From Hoeflea_A sp965228435 (GTDB lineage: Bacteria > Pseudomonadota > Alphaproteobacteria > Rhizobiales > Rhizobiaceae), in contig OZ245818.1 in assembly GCA_965228435.1 (NCBI GenBank), positions 4,712,001-4,776,000 on the forward strand: 64,000 nt of DNA, read 5' to 3'. Positions 35,152 through 46,056 of this stretch are shown here, in pieces; the first letter of the stretch is position 1, and each line of letters opens with the position of its first letter. A program made the position numbers and the translations under genes. The notes under the pieces are model-generated. The model saw only the letters and a program-made list of their open reading frames with translations, was not told where the DNA came from and did no database searches.

Positions 35152-36492
35152 ATGGAGACGGATCTCACCCCGGATGCTGCGATCGATCGGTTTCTGTCGC
35201 GTCTGAAACCCGTTCGATGCCTGGTTGTCGCCGTCTCCGGCGGCAGCGATTCGACGGCCCTCCTGCACCTACTTCGTCAACGTCTGAAATCAGCGGATTC
35301 CCCGCGGCTAGTGGCCGTGACAGTTGATCATCGCCTCCGTGAAGGGTCTGGGAAGGAAGCCCGGTTGGTCGCGGCCCTTTGTGCCGAATTCGGAATTGAG
35401 CACCGCACGGCCGCCTGGAAAGGGCGAAAGCCGAAAACCGGTTTGCAAGAGGCCGCTCGGTTGGCCCGGTACGACCTGTTGTCCCAGGAGGCAAATTCGG
35501 TCGGCGCGGATGCCGTTGTGACCGGACACACACAGGACGATCAGATCGAGACCGCGATTATGCGCGGGGAGCGGGCGCCGGGTCGTGGCCTTTCCGGCAT
35601 GGCGGAAGCGGTTCTTTTCAAGGACGACTGCTGGGTGCTGCGGCCGCTATTGGCGGTGCGGCGGGACGCGCTGCAGGCCGTGCTGCGGGACAGCGGCGTT
35701 CCCTGGATCGACGATCCGAGCAATGATGACGAGCGCTTCGAGCGCGTACGTCTGCGGCGCAGTGGCGCGGCCTCGCAGGCCGATACCGAGGTGCTGTCGA
35801 TGATCGGAAGCGCGGCGTCGGCGCGCCGGCATGATGCGCAGACATTAGCACGGTTCGTCGACCAGCACGGCGAAATCCATGGCGGCATTATTGCCGAATT
35901 GCCGCAGGTGCCGGCGGAGATATCGGAGCCTTTGCAGCAGGCAATCGGCCTTTTCGCGGCGCTGATGGGTGGTCGCGCTCACGTTCCGGGGGCAAAGCAG
36001 CAGGTCCAAATCGCGCGGTTTTCAGCCGATGTCGGTCCACCGCGCGCCAATCTTGGCCGCTCCGTGCTCGATCGGCGCGCGGATCGCATTTTTATCTACC
36101 GCGAGAAACGAAACCTGCCGCGATTGACCCTGAAGCCCGGTCAAACGGGGCTCTGGGACAATCGATACTGGTTCGAAAATCGTGACCTGGAACGAAGCTT
36201 CGTCATCGCGCCGGCGGCATCCGGGCAAATACCGACTGAATTACGGTCGAACGCAAACCTTCCGGATAATCTGCCGCCGGGCGTCGTGTCACGGGCAGCG
36301 GGCGCGGAACCAGTCATATTCGAAGCGGGTGGCGACACTCCGGCGGCCCATCTTCCAGGCTCTTTGACCCTCCATCGCCATCTCGCCTTGTTCGACCTGT
36401 TTTTGCCGGAATTCGACCTTATCCTCGCCGACAGATGTGCCGATCTTTTCGGTCGGGCGGACTATCGGGAGCCACTGCTCGCAAAGCTGTAG
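35152..36492 (+). CDS. tilS: tRNA(Ile)-lysidine synthase
   Basis: The 446-residue protein carries the N-type ATP-pyrophosphatase loop VAVSGGSDSTALLHLL at about residues 25-40 and the downstream GHTQDDQIETAIMR block with ligands for the lysine-ATP reaction. It changes the wobble C34 of tRNA-Ile(CAU) to lysidine so that AUA is read. The C-terminal region is divergent, as usual in alphaproteobacteria. It lies between cpoB and ftsH, the standard rhizobial order. Confidence 0.93.
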   Translation: METDLTPDAAIDRFLSRLKPVRCLVVAVSGGSDSTALLHLLRQRLKSADSPRLVAVTVDHRLREGSGKEARLVAALCAEFGIEHRTAAWKGRKPKTGLQEAARLARYDLLSQEANSVGADAVVTGHTQDDQIETAIMRGERAPGRGLSGMAEAVLFKDDCWVLRPLLAVRRDALQAVLRDSGVPWIDDPSNDDERFERVRLRRSGAASQADTEVLSMIGSAASARRHDAQTLARFVDQHGEIHGGIIAELPQVPAEISEPLQQAIGLFAALMGGRAHVPGAKQQVQIARFSADVGPPRANLGRSVLDRRADRIFIYREKRNLPRLTLKPGQTGLWDNRYWFENRDLERSFVIAPAASGQIPTELRSNANLPDNLPPGVVSRAAGAEPVIFEAGGDTPAAHLPGSLTLHRHLALFDLFLPEFDLILADRCADLFGRADYREPLLAKL

Positions 36493-36638
36493 ACGGCAAC
36501 GCAAATCGCGGGCGGCCGATAAAATAAACCACGTGGCAAAACCACGACTTTGGTGGTCTTGGCATCGGGGCTCTGGAGACCTATGTTAACAGCAGATATA
36601 TCGACCGCCAAAATGGCGGATTGGCCGGCGGGAACCGT

Positions 36639-38579
<1,941 letters not shown>

Positions 38580-38646
38580 ATCGGGGCGCAGAGGCGGTTA
38601 TCGTAAGTCAAGATACGGTAACGGCTGGTCAAGAAAAGTGTGCGAC

Positions 38647-38678
38647 AATGGCTGCTTCGGCGGCCATTATCGTTTTTT
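38647..38678 (+). terminator. Rho-independent terminator after ftsH
   Basis: AATGGCTGC-TTCG-GCGGCCATT (one G-U pair, stable tetraloop) is followed by AT, CG and six T residues. It lies 67 bases after the ftsH stop and 80 bases before glmM. Confidence 0.8.
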
Positions 38679-38758
38679 GCGGCTGCTAGTGAGGCGCGGA
38701 TTTGCTAATCCATAAGTTGAAGGCAACTTAACGCGCGCCCGGGGCGATTGGGGATATC

Positions 38759-40111
38759 ATGTCGCGAAACTATTTCGGTACCGACGGAATTCGGGGAAAA
38801 TCGAATACATTTCCGATGACACCGGAAGTGGCCATGCGGGTTGGCCTGGCGGCCGGAAAGGTCTTTCGTCGCGGCAACCACCGGCACCGGGTGGTGATCG
38901 GCAAGGATACCAGGCTGTCCGGCTACATGCTGGAAAACGCCCTCGTTGCCGGATTCACCGCATCCGGCATGGATGTCTTTCTCCTTGGTCCGATCCCGAC
39001 ACCCGCCGTGGCAATGCTGACGCGCTCGCTGCGTGCCGATATCGGCGTAATGATATCGGCCTCGCACAATCCGTTCGAGGACAACGGCATCAAGCTGTTC
39101 GGGCCCGACGGTTTCAAGTTGTCCGACGAACTGGAGCTGCAGATCGAGCGGTTGATCGATGCCGACATCTCCGACCAACTGACGAGCGCCCAGAATATTG
39201 GCCGTGCCAAGCGTATCGATGGCGTGCATGACCGCTACATCGAGTTTGCCAAGCGCACTATGCCGCGCGATGTTTCGCTCAACGGCCTGCGGGTTGCCAT
39301 CGATTGCGCCAATGGAGCTGCCTACAAGGTGGCGCCGGCCGCGCTTTGGGAACTGGGTGCCGACGTGGTTACCATCGGCAACGAGCCGAACGGCCACAAC
39401 ATCAACCTCAATTGCGGGTCGACTCATCCGGCCGAGCTGATCAAGAAGGTGCACGAGGTGCGCGCCGACATCGGCATTGCGCTCGATGGCGATGCCGACC
39501 GGGTTCTCATTGTCGACGAGAAAGGCGCCGTCGTCGACGGAGACCAACTGATGGCGGTGATTGCCGAATCCTGGTCAGGTGACGGGCGGCTTTCCGGCGG
39601 CGGTATCGCCGCCACGGTCATGTCCAATCTGGGCCTGGAACGGTTTCTCCTTGAACGAGAGCTTACGCTGGCCAGAACGAAAGTCGGCGACCGCTATGTC
39701 GTCGAGCAGATGCGCAAGGACGGCTTCAACGTCGGCGGCGAGCAGTCCGGTCACATCGTGCTCTCCGACTTCGCAACCACCGGTGACGGTCTCGTCGCCG
39801 CGCTGCAGGTGCTTGCCTGCGTTCAGCGCATGAACCGCTCGGTGAGCGAAGTCTGTCATCGTTTCGACCCTGTTCCGCAGCTTTTGAAGAACGTTCGTTA
39901 TTCCGGCGGCAAACCACTTGAAAACAAGACCGTCAAGGAAGCGATCAAGGACGCGGAGGCGACGCTCGGAGCGTCCGGACGCCTGGTTATTCGCCCGTCC
40001 GGCACCGAACCGCTGATCCGCGTCATGGCCGAGGGTGATGATCCGAAGATGGTCGAGCGCGTGGTCGACGACCTGGTCGGAGTGATCTCCGGAGCCCGCA
40101 ACGCTGCCTGA
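38759..40111 (+). CDS. glmM: phosphoglucosamine mutase
   Basis: The 450-residue phosphohexomutase begins with RNYFGTDGIRGK, has the phosphoserine loop MISASHNPFEDNGIK near residue 100, the metal loop ALDGDADRVL, the sugar loop GGEQSGHIVL and the phosphate-binding RPSGTEPLIRVM at the end. It turns glucosamine-6-phosphate into glucosamine-1-phosphate for peptidoglycan and LPS. Its 3' side marks the end of the housekeeping segment. Confidence 0.97.
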   Translation: MSRNYFGTDGIRGKSNTFPMTPEVAMRVGLAAGKVFRRGNHRHRVVIGKDTRLSGYMLENALVAGFTASGMDVFLLGPIPTPAVAMLTRSLRADIGVMISASHNPFEDNGIKLFGPDGFKLSDELELQIERLIDADISDQLTSAQNIGRAKRIDGVHDRYIEFAKRTMPRDVSLNGLRVAIDCANGAAYKVAPAALWELGADVVTIGNEPNGHNINLNCGSTHPAELIKKVHEVRADIGIALDGDADRVLIVDEKGAVVDGDQLMAVIAESWSGDGRLSGGGIAATVMSNLGLERFLLERELTLARTKVGDRYVVEQMRKDGFNVGGEQSGHIVLSDFATTGDGLVAALQVLACVQRMNRSVSEVCHRFDPVPQLLKNVRYSGGKPLENKTVKEAIKDAEATLGASGRLVIRPSGTEPLIRVMAEGDDPKMVERVVDDLVGVISGARNAA

Positions 40112-40230
40112 GCCGTTTTCTGTTTGGAAATGGGTGCACGCGCACCATTGTGGCAGGTGGCCCCACCCAATTGGTTCGTTCGAGTGAACCTGCAACCGCT
40201 GATATGGATTGTCCGCGTTTGCATTGGCGC

Positions 40231-40243
40231 ATCCAAATTGGAT
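40231..40243. promoter_or_regulatory. small palindrome upstream of marR-family gene
   Basis: ATCCAA-A-TTGGAT is a perfect 13-base palindrome 33 bases before the MarR start. It differs from the AATTAG-type sites found elsewhere in the island, so autoregulation through it is only a possibility. Confidence 0.3.
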
Positions 40244-40276
40244 AGGTAAGGGGACTGACAAAATCTGGAAGTCTCA

Positions 40277-40717
40277 ATGCTCCTGCCACAACTCGAAAAC
40301 GAGCGCTTTGCACATGTGGTCATTTCACTGGAACGACTCTTCCGCAAAGCGTTGGAATCGCAGTTAGAACAGTATGGCGTTCCCTATGGCCACTGGGTGT
40401 TTTTGCGCATCCTCTGGAAGGAGGAGGGCCTGTCACAAAAGGAATTGGCGGACCGCGCCGGGCTTACGACGCCGACAACACATACGGCCATTTCCAAGAT
40501 GGAATCCCTTGGTACCGTTACGCGCATTGTTCCAGAGAGGAATACGACACGTCCGTTGATTTATCTGACCGACCATGGACGCGGCTTGAGAGACGTATTG
40601 GAGCCTTTGGCCATAGCAATCAACGCGACGGCAGGCGACGATATCTCAGACGATGATCTTGCGACCACCAAAGCGACGATGCTTCGCATGATTGAGAATC
40701 TGTCCAAAACGGTGTGA
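40277..40717 (+). CDS. MarR-family transcriptional regulator
   Basis: The 146-residue protein has the MarR dimerisation helices and a winged helix: LRILWKEEGLSQKELADRAGL, TTPTTHTAISKMESLGTVTRI and the wing DTRPLIYLTDHGR. MarR proteins usually repress catabolic or efflux genes and release DNA on binding phenolic or CoA-linked ligands. It is the first gene of the catabolic island, directly upstream of yceI. A 24-bp palindrome in front of yceI and a matching site at the oxygenase/reductase promoters are its likely operators. Confidence 0.9.
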   Translation: MLLPQLENERFAHVVISLERLFRKALESQLEQYGVPYGHWVFLRILWKEEGLSQKELADRAGLTTPTTHTAISKMESLGTVTRIVPERNTTRPLIYLTDHGRGLRDVLEPLAIAINATAGDDISDDDLATTKATMLRMIENLSKTV

Positions 40718-40753
40718 CTGCGGTCCCGGCTTGCCATATCGAACGTCCTGTGC

Positions 40754-40777
40754 TTAAAATTAGATGTCTAATTTTAA
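40754..40777. promoter_or_regulatory. 24-bp perfect palindrome, candidate MarR operator O1
   Basis: TTAAAATTAGA, TG, TCTAATTTTAA form perfect 11-base arms. A -35-like TTGCCA (40731-40736) with an 18-base spacer puts the -10 TAAAAT (40755-40760) inside the palindrome, so binding would block transcription of yceI. The core AATTAG-N4-CTAATT recurs at 47404-47419. Confidence 0.65.
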
Positions 40778-40789
40778 GGGAGATGACTC

Positions 40790-41368
40790 TTGTTCACCAA
40801 GCAAATTGGCATGGCGGCTTGTCTGTTTCTGTCACTGTCCAGCGCAGCGATCGCCGACGAATACACGATTGATCCGAATCACACCCTGGTCTCGTTCAAG
40901 CTAAACCACCTGGGTTTTTCCTCGACGATTGGCTGGTTCGGGGATGTCACCGGCACGATTGACTATAACGCGGACAATGTCACCGCGAGCAGCGTCACCG
41001 CGACCTTGGCCGTTGCATCGGTGAATACGAACCATGCTGAACGCGACGGATGGATCAAGTCGGACAAGGTCTTGAATGCTGCTGCGAACCCGTCGATCAC
41101 TTTCAAGTCGACCGGGATCGAAAAGACCTCGGATACGACGGGCAAGATCACCGGCGACCTAACGATGAATGGACAGACCGTGCCAGTGACATTGGACGCG
41201 ACGTTCAACAACCTCGGTGAGAACCCGTTGACCAAAAAGCAGACACTTGGTGTCAGTGCGACGGGCATGCTGACCCGATCCAAATGGGGAGTCGGTGCCT
41301 TTGTCGGACCTTTGGGTGACGAATTGTCGATCGAGATCGAATTGGAAGCCGTGAAAGCCGACGGGTAG
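40790..41368 (+). CDS. YceI family periplasmic protein
   Basis: This 192-residue protein (TTG start, AAGGGAG 7 bases upstream) has a signal peptide ending near SSAAIA and a YceI lipocalin-like domain: YTIDPNHTLVSFKLNHLGFS, IKSDKVLNAAANPSITFKST, ITGDLTMNGQTVPVTLDATF. YceI proteins bind isoprenoid quinones or other lipids in the periplasm. It lies between the MarR gene and an FAH-family gene (4 bases away), so it is probably induced with the catabolic genes, perhaps for uptake or protection; that role is inference. Confidence 0.85.
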   Translation: MFTKQIGMAACLFLSLSSAAIADEYTIDPNHTLVSFKLNHLGFSSTIGWFGDVTGTIDYNADNVTASSVTATLAVASVNTNHAERDGWIKSDKVLNAAANPSITFKSTGIEKTSDTTGKITGDLTMNGQTVPVTLDATFNNLGENPLTKKQTLGVSATGMLTRSKWGVGAFVGPLGDELSIEIELEAVKADG

Positions 41369-41372
41369 GACA

Positions 41373-42221
41373 ATGAGGCTCTGTCGTTTCAACACGGACA
41401 AACTTGGGGTGATCGATGGGGATGTCTTGCGTGACATCTCCATTGTCCTCGATGACTTTCCACCCTTTCGCTGGGCGCGCCCGATGGCAGATCCGGTGAT
41501 TGCCGCTTTGCCGTCTCTGCGCACCGCGATCGAAGCGGCGATTTCAGATGCCCCTTCCATTGATGTGGCGGATGTAGTTTTGGACGCGCCAGTTGCGGCA
41601 CCGTCCAAGATTATCGGTGCCCCGGTCAACTATCATGCCCATCTGGAGGAAGCACAGAGCGACCATGCGCTGCACCAAGGGCGCGTTGTGCATCCGATTG
41701 ATGAGATCGGGTGCTTCCTGAAGGCTGGTTCATCTCTGGTCGGGTCAGGTGCAACAATTGCCCGACCTGCCGGTCAGGACCGGGTGGACTATGAGGGCGA
41801 AATTGCAGTCGTCATCGGCAAGGCGGCCAAAGATGTGGCCTCGCCAGATGCAATGGAGCATGTCGCGGGCTACGCCTTGGCGCTCGATATGTCGGTACGC
41901 GGCAAGCAGGATCGATCGATGCGCAAGTCCTGCGATGGGTTCTCTGTATTGGGGCCGATGACCACGTCTGATGACGTTGCGGATCCCAGCAGGATCGCAT
42001 TCGAACTGACGATCAATGGCGAAGTGCGACAGGCGGCGGATACCAGCCTTTTGATCCGCTCTGTTCCCGAGCTGATCGAGATGTGCAGTGCCTTCTACAC
42101 GCTCCATCCCGGCGATGTGATCATGACAGGAACACCGGCAGGTGTCGGGCCGGTGGTCGCAGGTGATCGGATTGTTCTGTCCTCACCTGACCTCGGGGAG
42201 TTGACCGCCTCGATTCAGTAG
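41373..42221 (+). CDS. fumarylacetoacetate hydrolase (FAH) family protein
   Basis: The 282-residue protein has a degenerate N-terminal cap and a C-terminal FAH domain: APVNYHAHLEE, the metal ligands in VDYEGEIAVVIG (two Glu) and Asp in LALDMSVRG, and closing VIMTGTPAGVGPV. The family includes fumarylpyruvate and maleylpyruvate hydrolases and decarboxylases of ring-cleavage products. Next to a gentisate-dioxygenase-like gene, hydrolysis of maleylpyruvate or fumarylpyruvate is the natural guess. It is convergent with the TRAP permease gene, overlapping its stop by 7 bases. Confidence 0.82.
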   Translation: MRLCRFNTDKLGVIDGDVLRDISIVLDDFPPFRWARPMADPVIAALPSLRTAIEAAISDAPSIDVADVVLDAPVAAPSKIIGAPVNYHAHLEEAQSDHALHQGRVVHPIDEIGCFLKAGSSLVGSGATIARPAGQDRVDYEGEIAVVIGKAAKDVASPDAMEHVAGYALALDMSVRGKQDRSMRKSCDGFSVLGPMTTSDDVADPSRIAFELTINGEVRQAADTSLLIRSVPELIEMCSAFYTLHPGDVIMTGTPAGVGPVVAGDRIVLSSPDLGELTASIQ

Positions 42222-43510
42222 AGCCATTCGGGCATCCACAGGGCAAGACCGGGCAGCGCGATCAGCAGGGCAACACCCACGAGCTGTGCGCCCAGGAACG
42301 GCAGGATACCGCGATAAATCCGGCGCAATGGGATGTCCGGGGCCTGGCCTCGGATGACGAATATGTTGAGCCCGACTGGTGGCGTGATCAGGCCGATTTC
42401 AGCCACGATCACCAGGAAAATTCCAAACCAAACCGGAGAAAAGCCCACGGCTTCGACAATGGGCAAAAAGACCGGAACCGTGATCAGGATCATCGAGATG
42501 CTGTCGAGGAAGCAGCCCAGTATCAGGTAGATCACGATCAGGAACAGGATGATCGCATGGGGGCTGAGTTCCTGTGCGACAATCCAGTCGCCAAGCGTCG
42601 CGGGGATGCGCGATTGCACCATGAAGGCGGCAAACATGAACGCCCCCAAAACAATCAGAAACAGCGATCCCGTGGTGCGGACCGTTTCGGCAAAGCTGCC
42701 GATCAGGCCGCGTACCCCGATCTGGCGTGTGGCAAGACCGATAACGATCGCCAGTGCCGCGCCGACCGCCGCGGCCTCGGTCGGAGAGAACACGCCGCCG
42801 AAAATGCCCCCGATCACGATCCCGAAAAGAAGCACGAGTTTCCACAGCTTCAACAGAGCACGCCAATCGACTGACGGGGGTGCCTCTTGTGGAATCTCAT
42901 CCGGCCGTGTTCGCGCGAGAATCCAAAGCGTCACGATATGCAGCACCGTCATCAACAACCCTGGCAGGATCGCTGCGGCAAACAGCACCGGCACGCTTTC
43001 CTGGGCGATGATGGCGTAAATTATCAGAATGATGGACGGCGGGATCAGGATGCCCAAAGTCCCGCCCGAGGCCACAACGCCAGAGGCGATCGCATCCGAA
43101 TAGCCGTATTTCCGCATCTCCGGGATCGAGACGCGTGTCATGGTCGACGCCGTGGCCAGTGACGACCCGCAAATTGCCCCAAAGCCTGCGCATGCGCCCA
43201 CCGTGCCCATGGCAATTCCGCCACGCATCCCTGAAAACAAAGCGTTGGCGGCTGTGTAGAGCTCGGAGGCCATTTTTGTGCGCGCCGCGACGACGCCCAT
43301 CAGCAAAAACAGTGGTACGACCGACAGGGAGTAGGCCTGGGCGATGTTGAATGGGACCTCGCCCAGGGTAAACAGGGCTGTGCGCGATCCATCGATGGCC
43401 CAGTAGCCGCCGAGCCCCACTATCATCAATGCCGCTGCGACAGGCACGCGCAAAAAGATGAACGCCACCAGAAGAACGATCCCGGAAACCCCGACCAGCT
43501 GTGGTGTCAT
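42215..43510 (-). CDS. TRAP transporter large permease (DctM)
   Basis: The 431-residue protein is highly hydrophobic with about 12 membrane segments, typical of the DctM ion-coupled symporter subunit. GISGIVLL-like start, GACAGFGAICGSSLATASTM and GFILIPPS-like GILIPPSIILI are characteristic blocks. With DctQ and the binding protein it takes up organic acids using a sodium gradient. It overlaps dctQ by 4 bases in the leftward operon Rieske-cupin-DctP-DctQ-DctM. Confidence 0.93.
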   Translation of the reverse strand: MTPQLVGVSGIVLLVAFIFLRVPVAAALMIVGLGGYWAIDGSRTALFTLGEVPFNIAQAYSLSVVPLFLLMGVVAARTKMASELYTAANALFSGMRGGIAMGTVGACAGFGAICGSSLATASTMTRVSIPEMRKYGYSDAIASGVVASGGTLGILIPPSIILIIYAIIAQESVPVLFAAAILPGLLMTVLHIVTLWILARTRPDEIPQEAPPSVDWRALLKLWKLVLLFGIVIGGIFGGVFSPTEAAAVGAALAIVIGLATRQIGVRGLIGSFAETVRTTGSLFLIVLGAFMFAAFMVQSRIPATLGDWIVAQELSPHAIILFLIVIYLILGCFLDSISMILITVPVFLPIVEAVGFSPVWFGIFLVIVAEIGLITPPVGLNIFVIRGQAPDIPLRRIYRGILPFLGAQLVGVALLIALPGLALWMPEWLY

Positions 43511-43989
43511 GAACGCCAGACTTTCCGCGCCAATTGCAGCGTCAGACCGATCACCGATAGGCCAAGCCCGGTCCAGATTGCAATCCAGTACCAGAATTTG
43601 GGCAGGCCGAGGTCAAAGGTAATCTCGCCCCAGTTGAGGACGTTCAGGGCAGGGCGAATGGTCTGCCATCCCATCACTGAAAGGATGACAAGAAGCGCGG
43701 CCAGTCCTGTCCATTGCAGCACGCCGCGCCGATCCATCGCGTCGACCAGGTCAACCGAAATGATCTGTCCTGCAAAAATGGCGGCCGCTATGGACAGGCA
43801 GATCATCCAATCGAGTGAAAACTCCACCAGATCGAGTGCCCCAAAAAGCCGCCAGGAGGGGTTGATGCTCCGTGCAATGACATCATACACGACGACGCCC
43901 ATCATGAACAAAAGTGCCAAGGAGCCTGCGACCGTCACAATGGTCGCCAGCCCCTTGTTTATGGCATGAAGATTTCGGCCTACTGACAT
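43507..43989 (-). CDS. TRAP transporter small permease (DctQ)
   Basis: The 160-residue protein has four hydrophobic helices (about 17-40, 50-72, 92-112, 133-153) as expected for DctQ, which pairs with DctM. It overlaps the binding-protein gene by 10 bases and DctM by 4, so translation of the TRAP genes is coupled. Confidence 0.88.
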   Translation of the reverse strand: MSVGRNLHAINKGLATIVTVAGSLALLFMMGVVVYDVIARSINPSWRLFGALDLVEFSLDWMICLSIAAAIFAGQIISVDLVDAMDRRGVLQWTGLAALLVILSVMGWQTIRPALNVLNWGEITFDLGLPKFWYWIAIWTGLGLSVIGLTLQLARKVWRS

Positions 43990-45005
43990 CCCAGCCCGAC
44001 CGGCCCAACCTCGGAGGTCACCTTTTGGATCGTCGCCAAAAGGTCAGAACCGGCTTGTCCGGCATCATCCAGGCTGGCGATGTAACCGTTGGTTTGGGTC
44101 ACACCCAACTCGCGCAGCTTGGTCATCTCGGCATCGGGCAGCATGTGGATTGTCACGCCGGCATCGGTCAGGACCTTCTTTCCGATGGCGTCGAGCTTGT
44201 CCCAGGCCTGGCCGATTTCGCCGGACACATTGGTCATGCTTTCGTCTATCATCGCCTGCAGGTCCTCAGGCAGATCGGCAAAGCTCTCCTCGTTCATGAC
44301 CAGAGCGAAGGATGAGGTATAGGCGTAGACCTCCGTAATATCGCTCAAGAAGGGTCCGAGCTGAAAGGCGAGACCCGCGCCACCATAGTCGATCATCGTG
44401 CCGTCGATCGTGCCCTTCTGAAGCGCTTCGGCCATTGCCGTTGGCGGAAGGCCGACGGGTTTGCCACCCATCATGCCGATGAACTGACCAACAGTCCGCG
44501 ACGGCGGACGCAGCGCTTTGCCTTGCAGGTCAGACAGCGCCAGAACAGGGCCACCCTTCATGTTGATCTGCCCCGGAGGGTGCATGAACGCCGTCAGGAC
44601 CTTGACCCCGCGATGTTCAGGGTCGGTGAATTCCCGGACGCGAGGGTCGTTTATCACCCGCGTCGCTTGCTCGGCCGAGCAGAAGAGGAACGGCATGTTG
44701 CTGACTTCGGTCATCTTGAACCGGCCCGGCGTGGCTCCATGAAGCACCCAGGTAATATCAGCCTGACCATTCGCTGCCAGGTCGTAATAGGCCGGTGGCG
44801 GGCCCATCTGGGCGCCGTGCAGGATTTCGAACTTCAATCGTCCTTCGGATTTCTCCTCGAGTTCGGCCGCCCAGGACTCGATCCACTGCGACATCGCATG
44901 CTTTGGCGTGACAAACGTCGCCACTTTCAATTCGTGGGTTTCAGCAACCGCGCCTGTACTGAGACAAGCCAGTGCCAGAGCTCCAAGCCATTTTGCAAGT
45001 TTCAC
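43980..45005 (-). CDS. TRAP transporter substrate-binding protein (DctP)
   Basis: The 341-residue protein has a signal peptide cleaved near GAVAETHE (about residue 22) and a DctP fold: VATFVTPKHAMSQWIESWA, then GQADITWVLHG and ALRPPSRTVGQFIGMMGGKPV, where the conserved Arg would clamp a substrate carboxylate. The ligand is presumably the aromatic acid degraded by this island. It lies 22 bases downstream of the cupin gene. Confidence 0.9.
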   Translation of the reverse strand: MKLAKWLGALALACLSTGAVAETHELKVATFVTPKHAMSQWIESWAAELEEKSEGRLKFEILHGAQMGPPPAYYDLAANGQADITWVLHGATPGRFKMTEVSNMPFLFCSAEQATRVINDPRVREFTDPEHRGVKVLTAFMHPPGQINMKGGPVLALSDLQGKALRPPSRTVGQFIGMMGGKPVGLPPTAMAEALQKGTIDGTMIDYGGAGLAFQLGPFLSDITEVYAYTSSFALVMNEESFADLPEDLQAMIDESMTNVSGEIGQAWDKLDAIGKKVLTDAGVTIHMLPDAEMTKLRELGVTQTNGYIASLDDAGQAGSDLLATIQKVTSEVGPVGLGCQ

Positions 45006-45027
45006 TTTTTCCTCCCCAATGAGTTCG

Positions 45028-46056
45028 TTAAGCGTCGTCTTGGAAAATTCCCAACCTCTCCTGTGCCGCCCTGTCGGAGAAACTGAACAGGATCAGATCA
45101 GTGTCCGCCTGGATCTGGAATTCGGTCCAGTTGGGGATAACGAAGGTGTCGTTCTCCTCGAACCGCAACTCCGTCTCGCCAACCTTCGCGGTGCCGCGCC
45201 CCTCCACGACGCTGAAGACCGTGCTTTCTGTTGAACGGTAGCCGGCTGTTTCAAACCCTTGCGGCAGATATTGCAAGAATGAAGCTATGGTCGGCAGGAC
45301 GTGCCCGCCGTCGTTAGGATTGGCGTAGACCATCTTGTAGCCGTGGCGCGCATCGATTTCCTCGCTCGCCGCCAGCTGCATGACTGCCGCTTTGGCGCTG
45401 GCATAGGGATACCGGAAGATCGGAGAGTAGGGCTTCTGCTCCGCGCCCTGGAAAGGACGCAGGCCCCGACCAAACCGCAGCACCGAGTCGTCATCCTGAC
45501 GATGGATCGCTTGTTGGCTCGTTTCGTTCTCTTCGGCAAATTTTGCGCCGAAAAAATTGACAAGTGGAATGTCCAGTCCGTCGAGCCAGATCATCGGCCC
45601 GTCACCGGTATTTTCGTGGTCGTGCCAGCACCAGCTTGGCGTGGTGACGAAGTCACCGCGTTCCATCGTGCACCGCTCGCCTTCTACCGCGGTGTAGCCG
45701 CCGGTGCTTTCAAGGACAAAGCGAATCGCTCCCTGGGTATGACGGTGTGCGGGCGCAACCTCTCCGGGCATGACCAGTTGCAGGCCTGCAAAGAGCGTTT
45801 GCGCAATGCCCGGGCGCTCCAGCGCAGGATTTTTTAACGCCAGCACTCGACGTTCAGCTTCCTCAGCCGAAATCTTCTCCCCGGCATCCAGAAGCAAAGG
45901 GCGCAGGTCCGCGTATTTCCAAAGGGTCGGCGCACCCATGGGCTTGGGCTCGGACGAGACCAGCAAATGGAAGATCTCCCACAACGGGATCGTGGAGTGT
46001 TTGGCCATCTCCTTGTAGGCCGGCATAAGGTGCGGGTGGATCGGATCCTTTATCAT
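45028..46056 (-). CDS. gentisate 1,2-dioxygenase-like bicupin
   Basis: The 342-residue protein has the length and two-cupin plan of gentisate 1,2-dioxygenase. The N-terminal cupin shows the iron ligands in PAHRHTQGAIRFVLE (HxH near residue 105) and CWHDHEN; the second cupin (about 250-330, VFSVVEGRGTAKVG) lacks an obvious HxH, as in most of the family. These Fe(II) enzymes cleave gentisate or other salicylate-type rings between C1 and C2. It overlaps the Rieske gene by 4 bases, so both act in one pathway. Confidence 0.85.
   Translation of the reverse strand: MIKDPIHPHLMPAYKEMAKHSTIPLWEIFHLLVSSEPKPMGAPTLWKYADLRPLLLDAGEKISAEEAERRVLALKNPALERPGIAQTLFAGLQLVMPGEVAPAHRHTQGAIRFVLESTGGYTAVEGERCTMERGDFVTTPSWCWHDHENTGDGPMIWLDGLDIPLVNFFGAKFAEENETSQQAIHRQDDDSVLRFGRGLRPFQGAEQKPYSPIFRYPYASAKAAVMQLAASEEIDARHGYKMVYANPNDGGHVLPTIASFLQYLPQGFETAGYRSTESTVFSVVEGRGTAKVGETELRFEENDTFVIPNWTEFQIQADTDLILFSFSDRAAQERLGIFQDDA

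Noticed and set aside
34143..35168. 341-codon open frame antisense to cpoB
   Set aside because: Shadow of a clear Tol-Pal gene with signal peptide, coiled coil and TPR region.
40129..40166. two GC-rich hairpins after glmM (around GGTGC-N4-GCACC and GGTGG-CC-CCACC)
   Set aside because: No T run follows and one arm is bulged, so I did not call a terminator.
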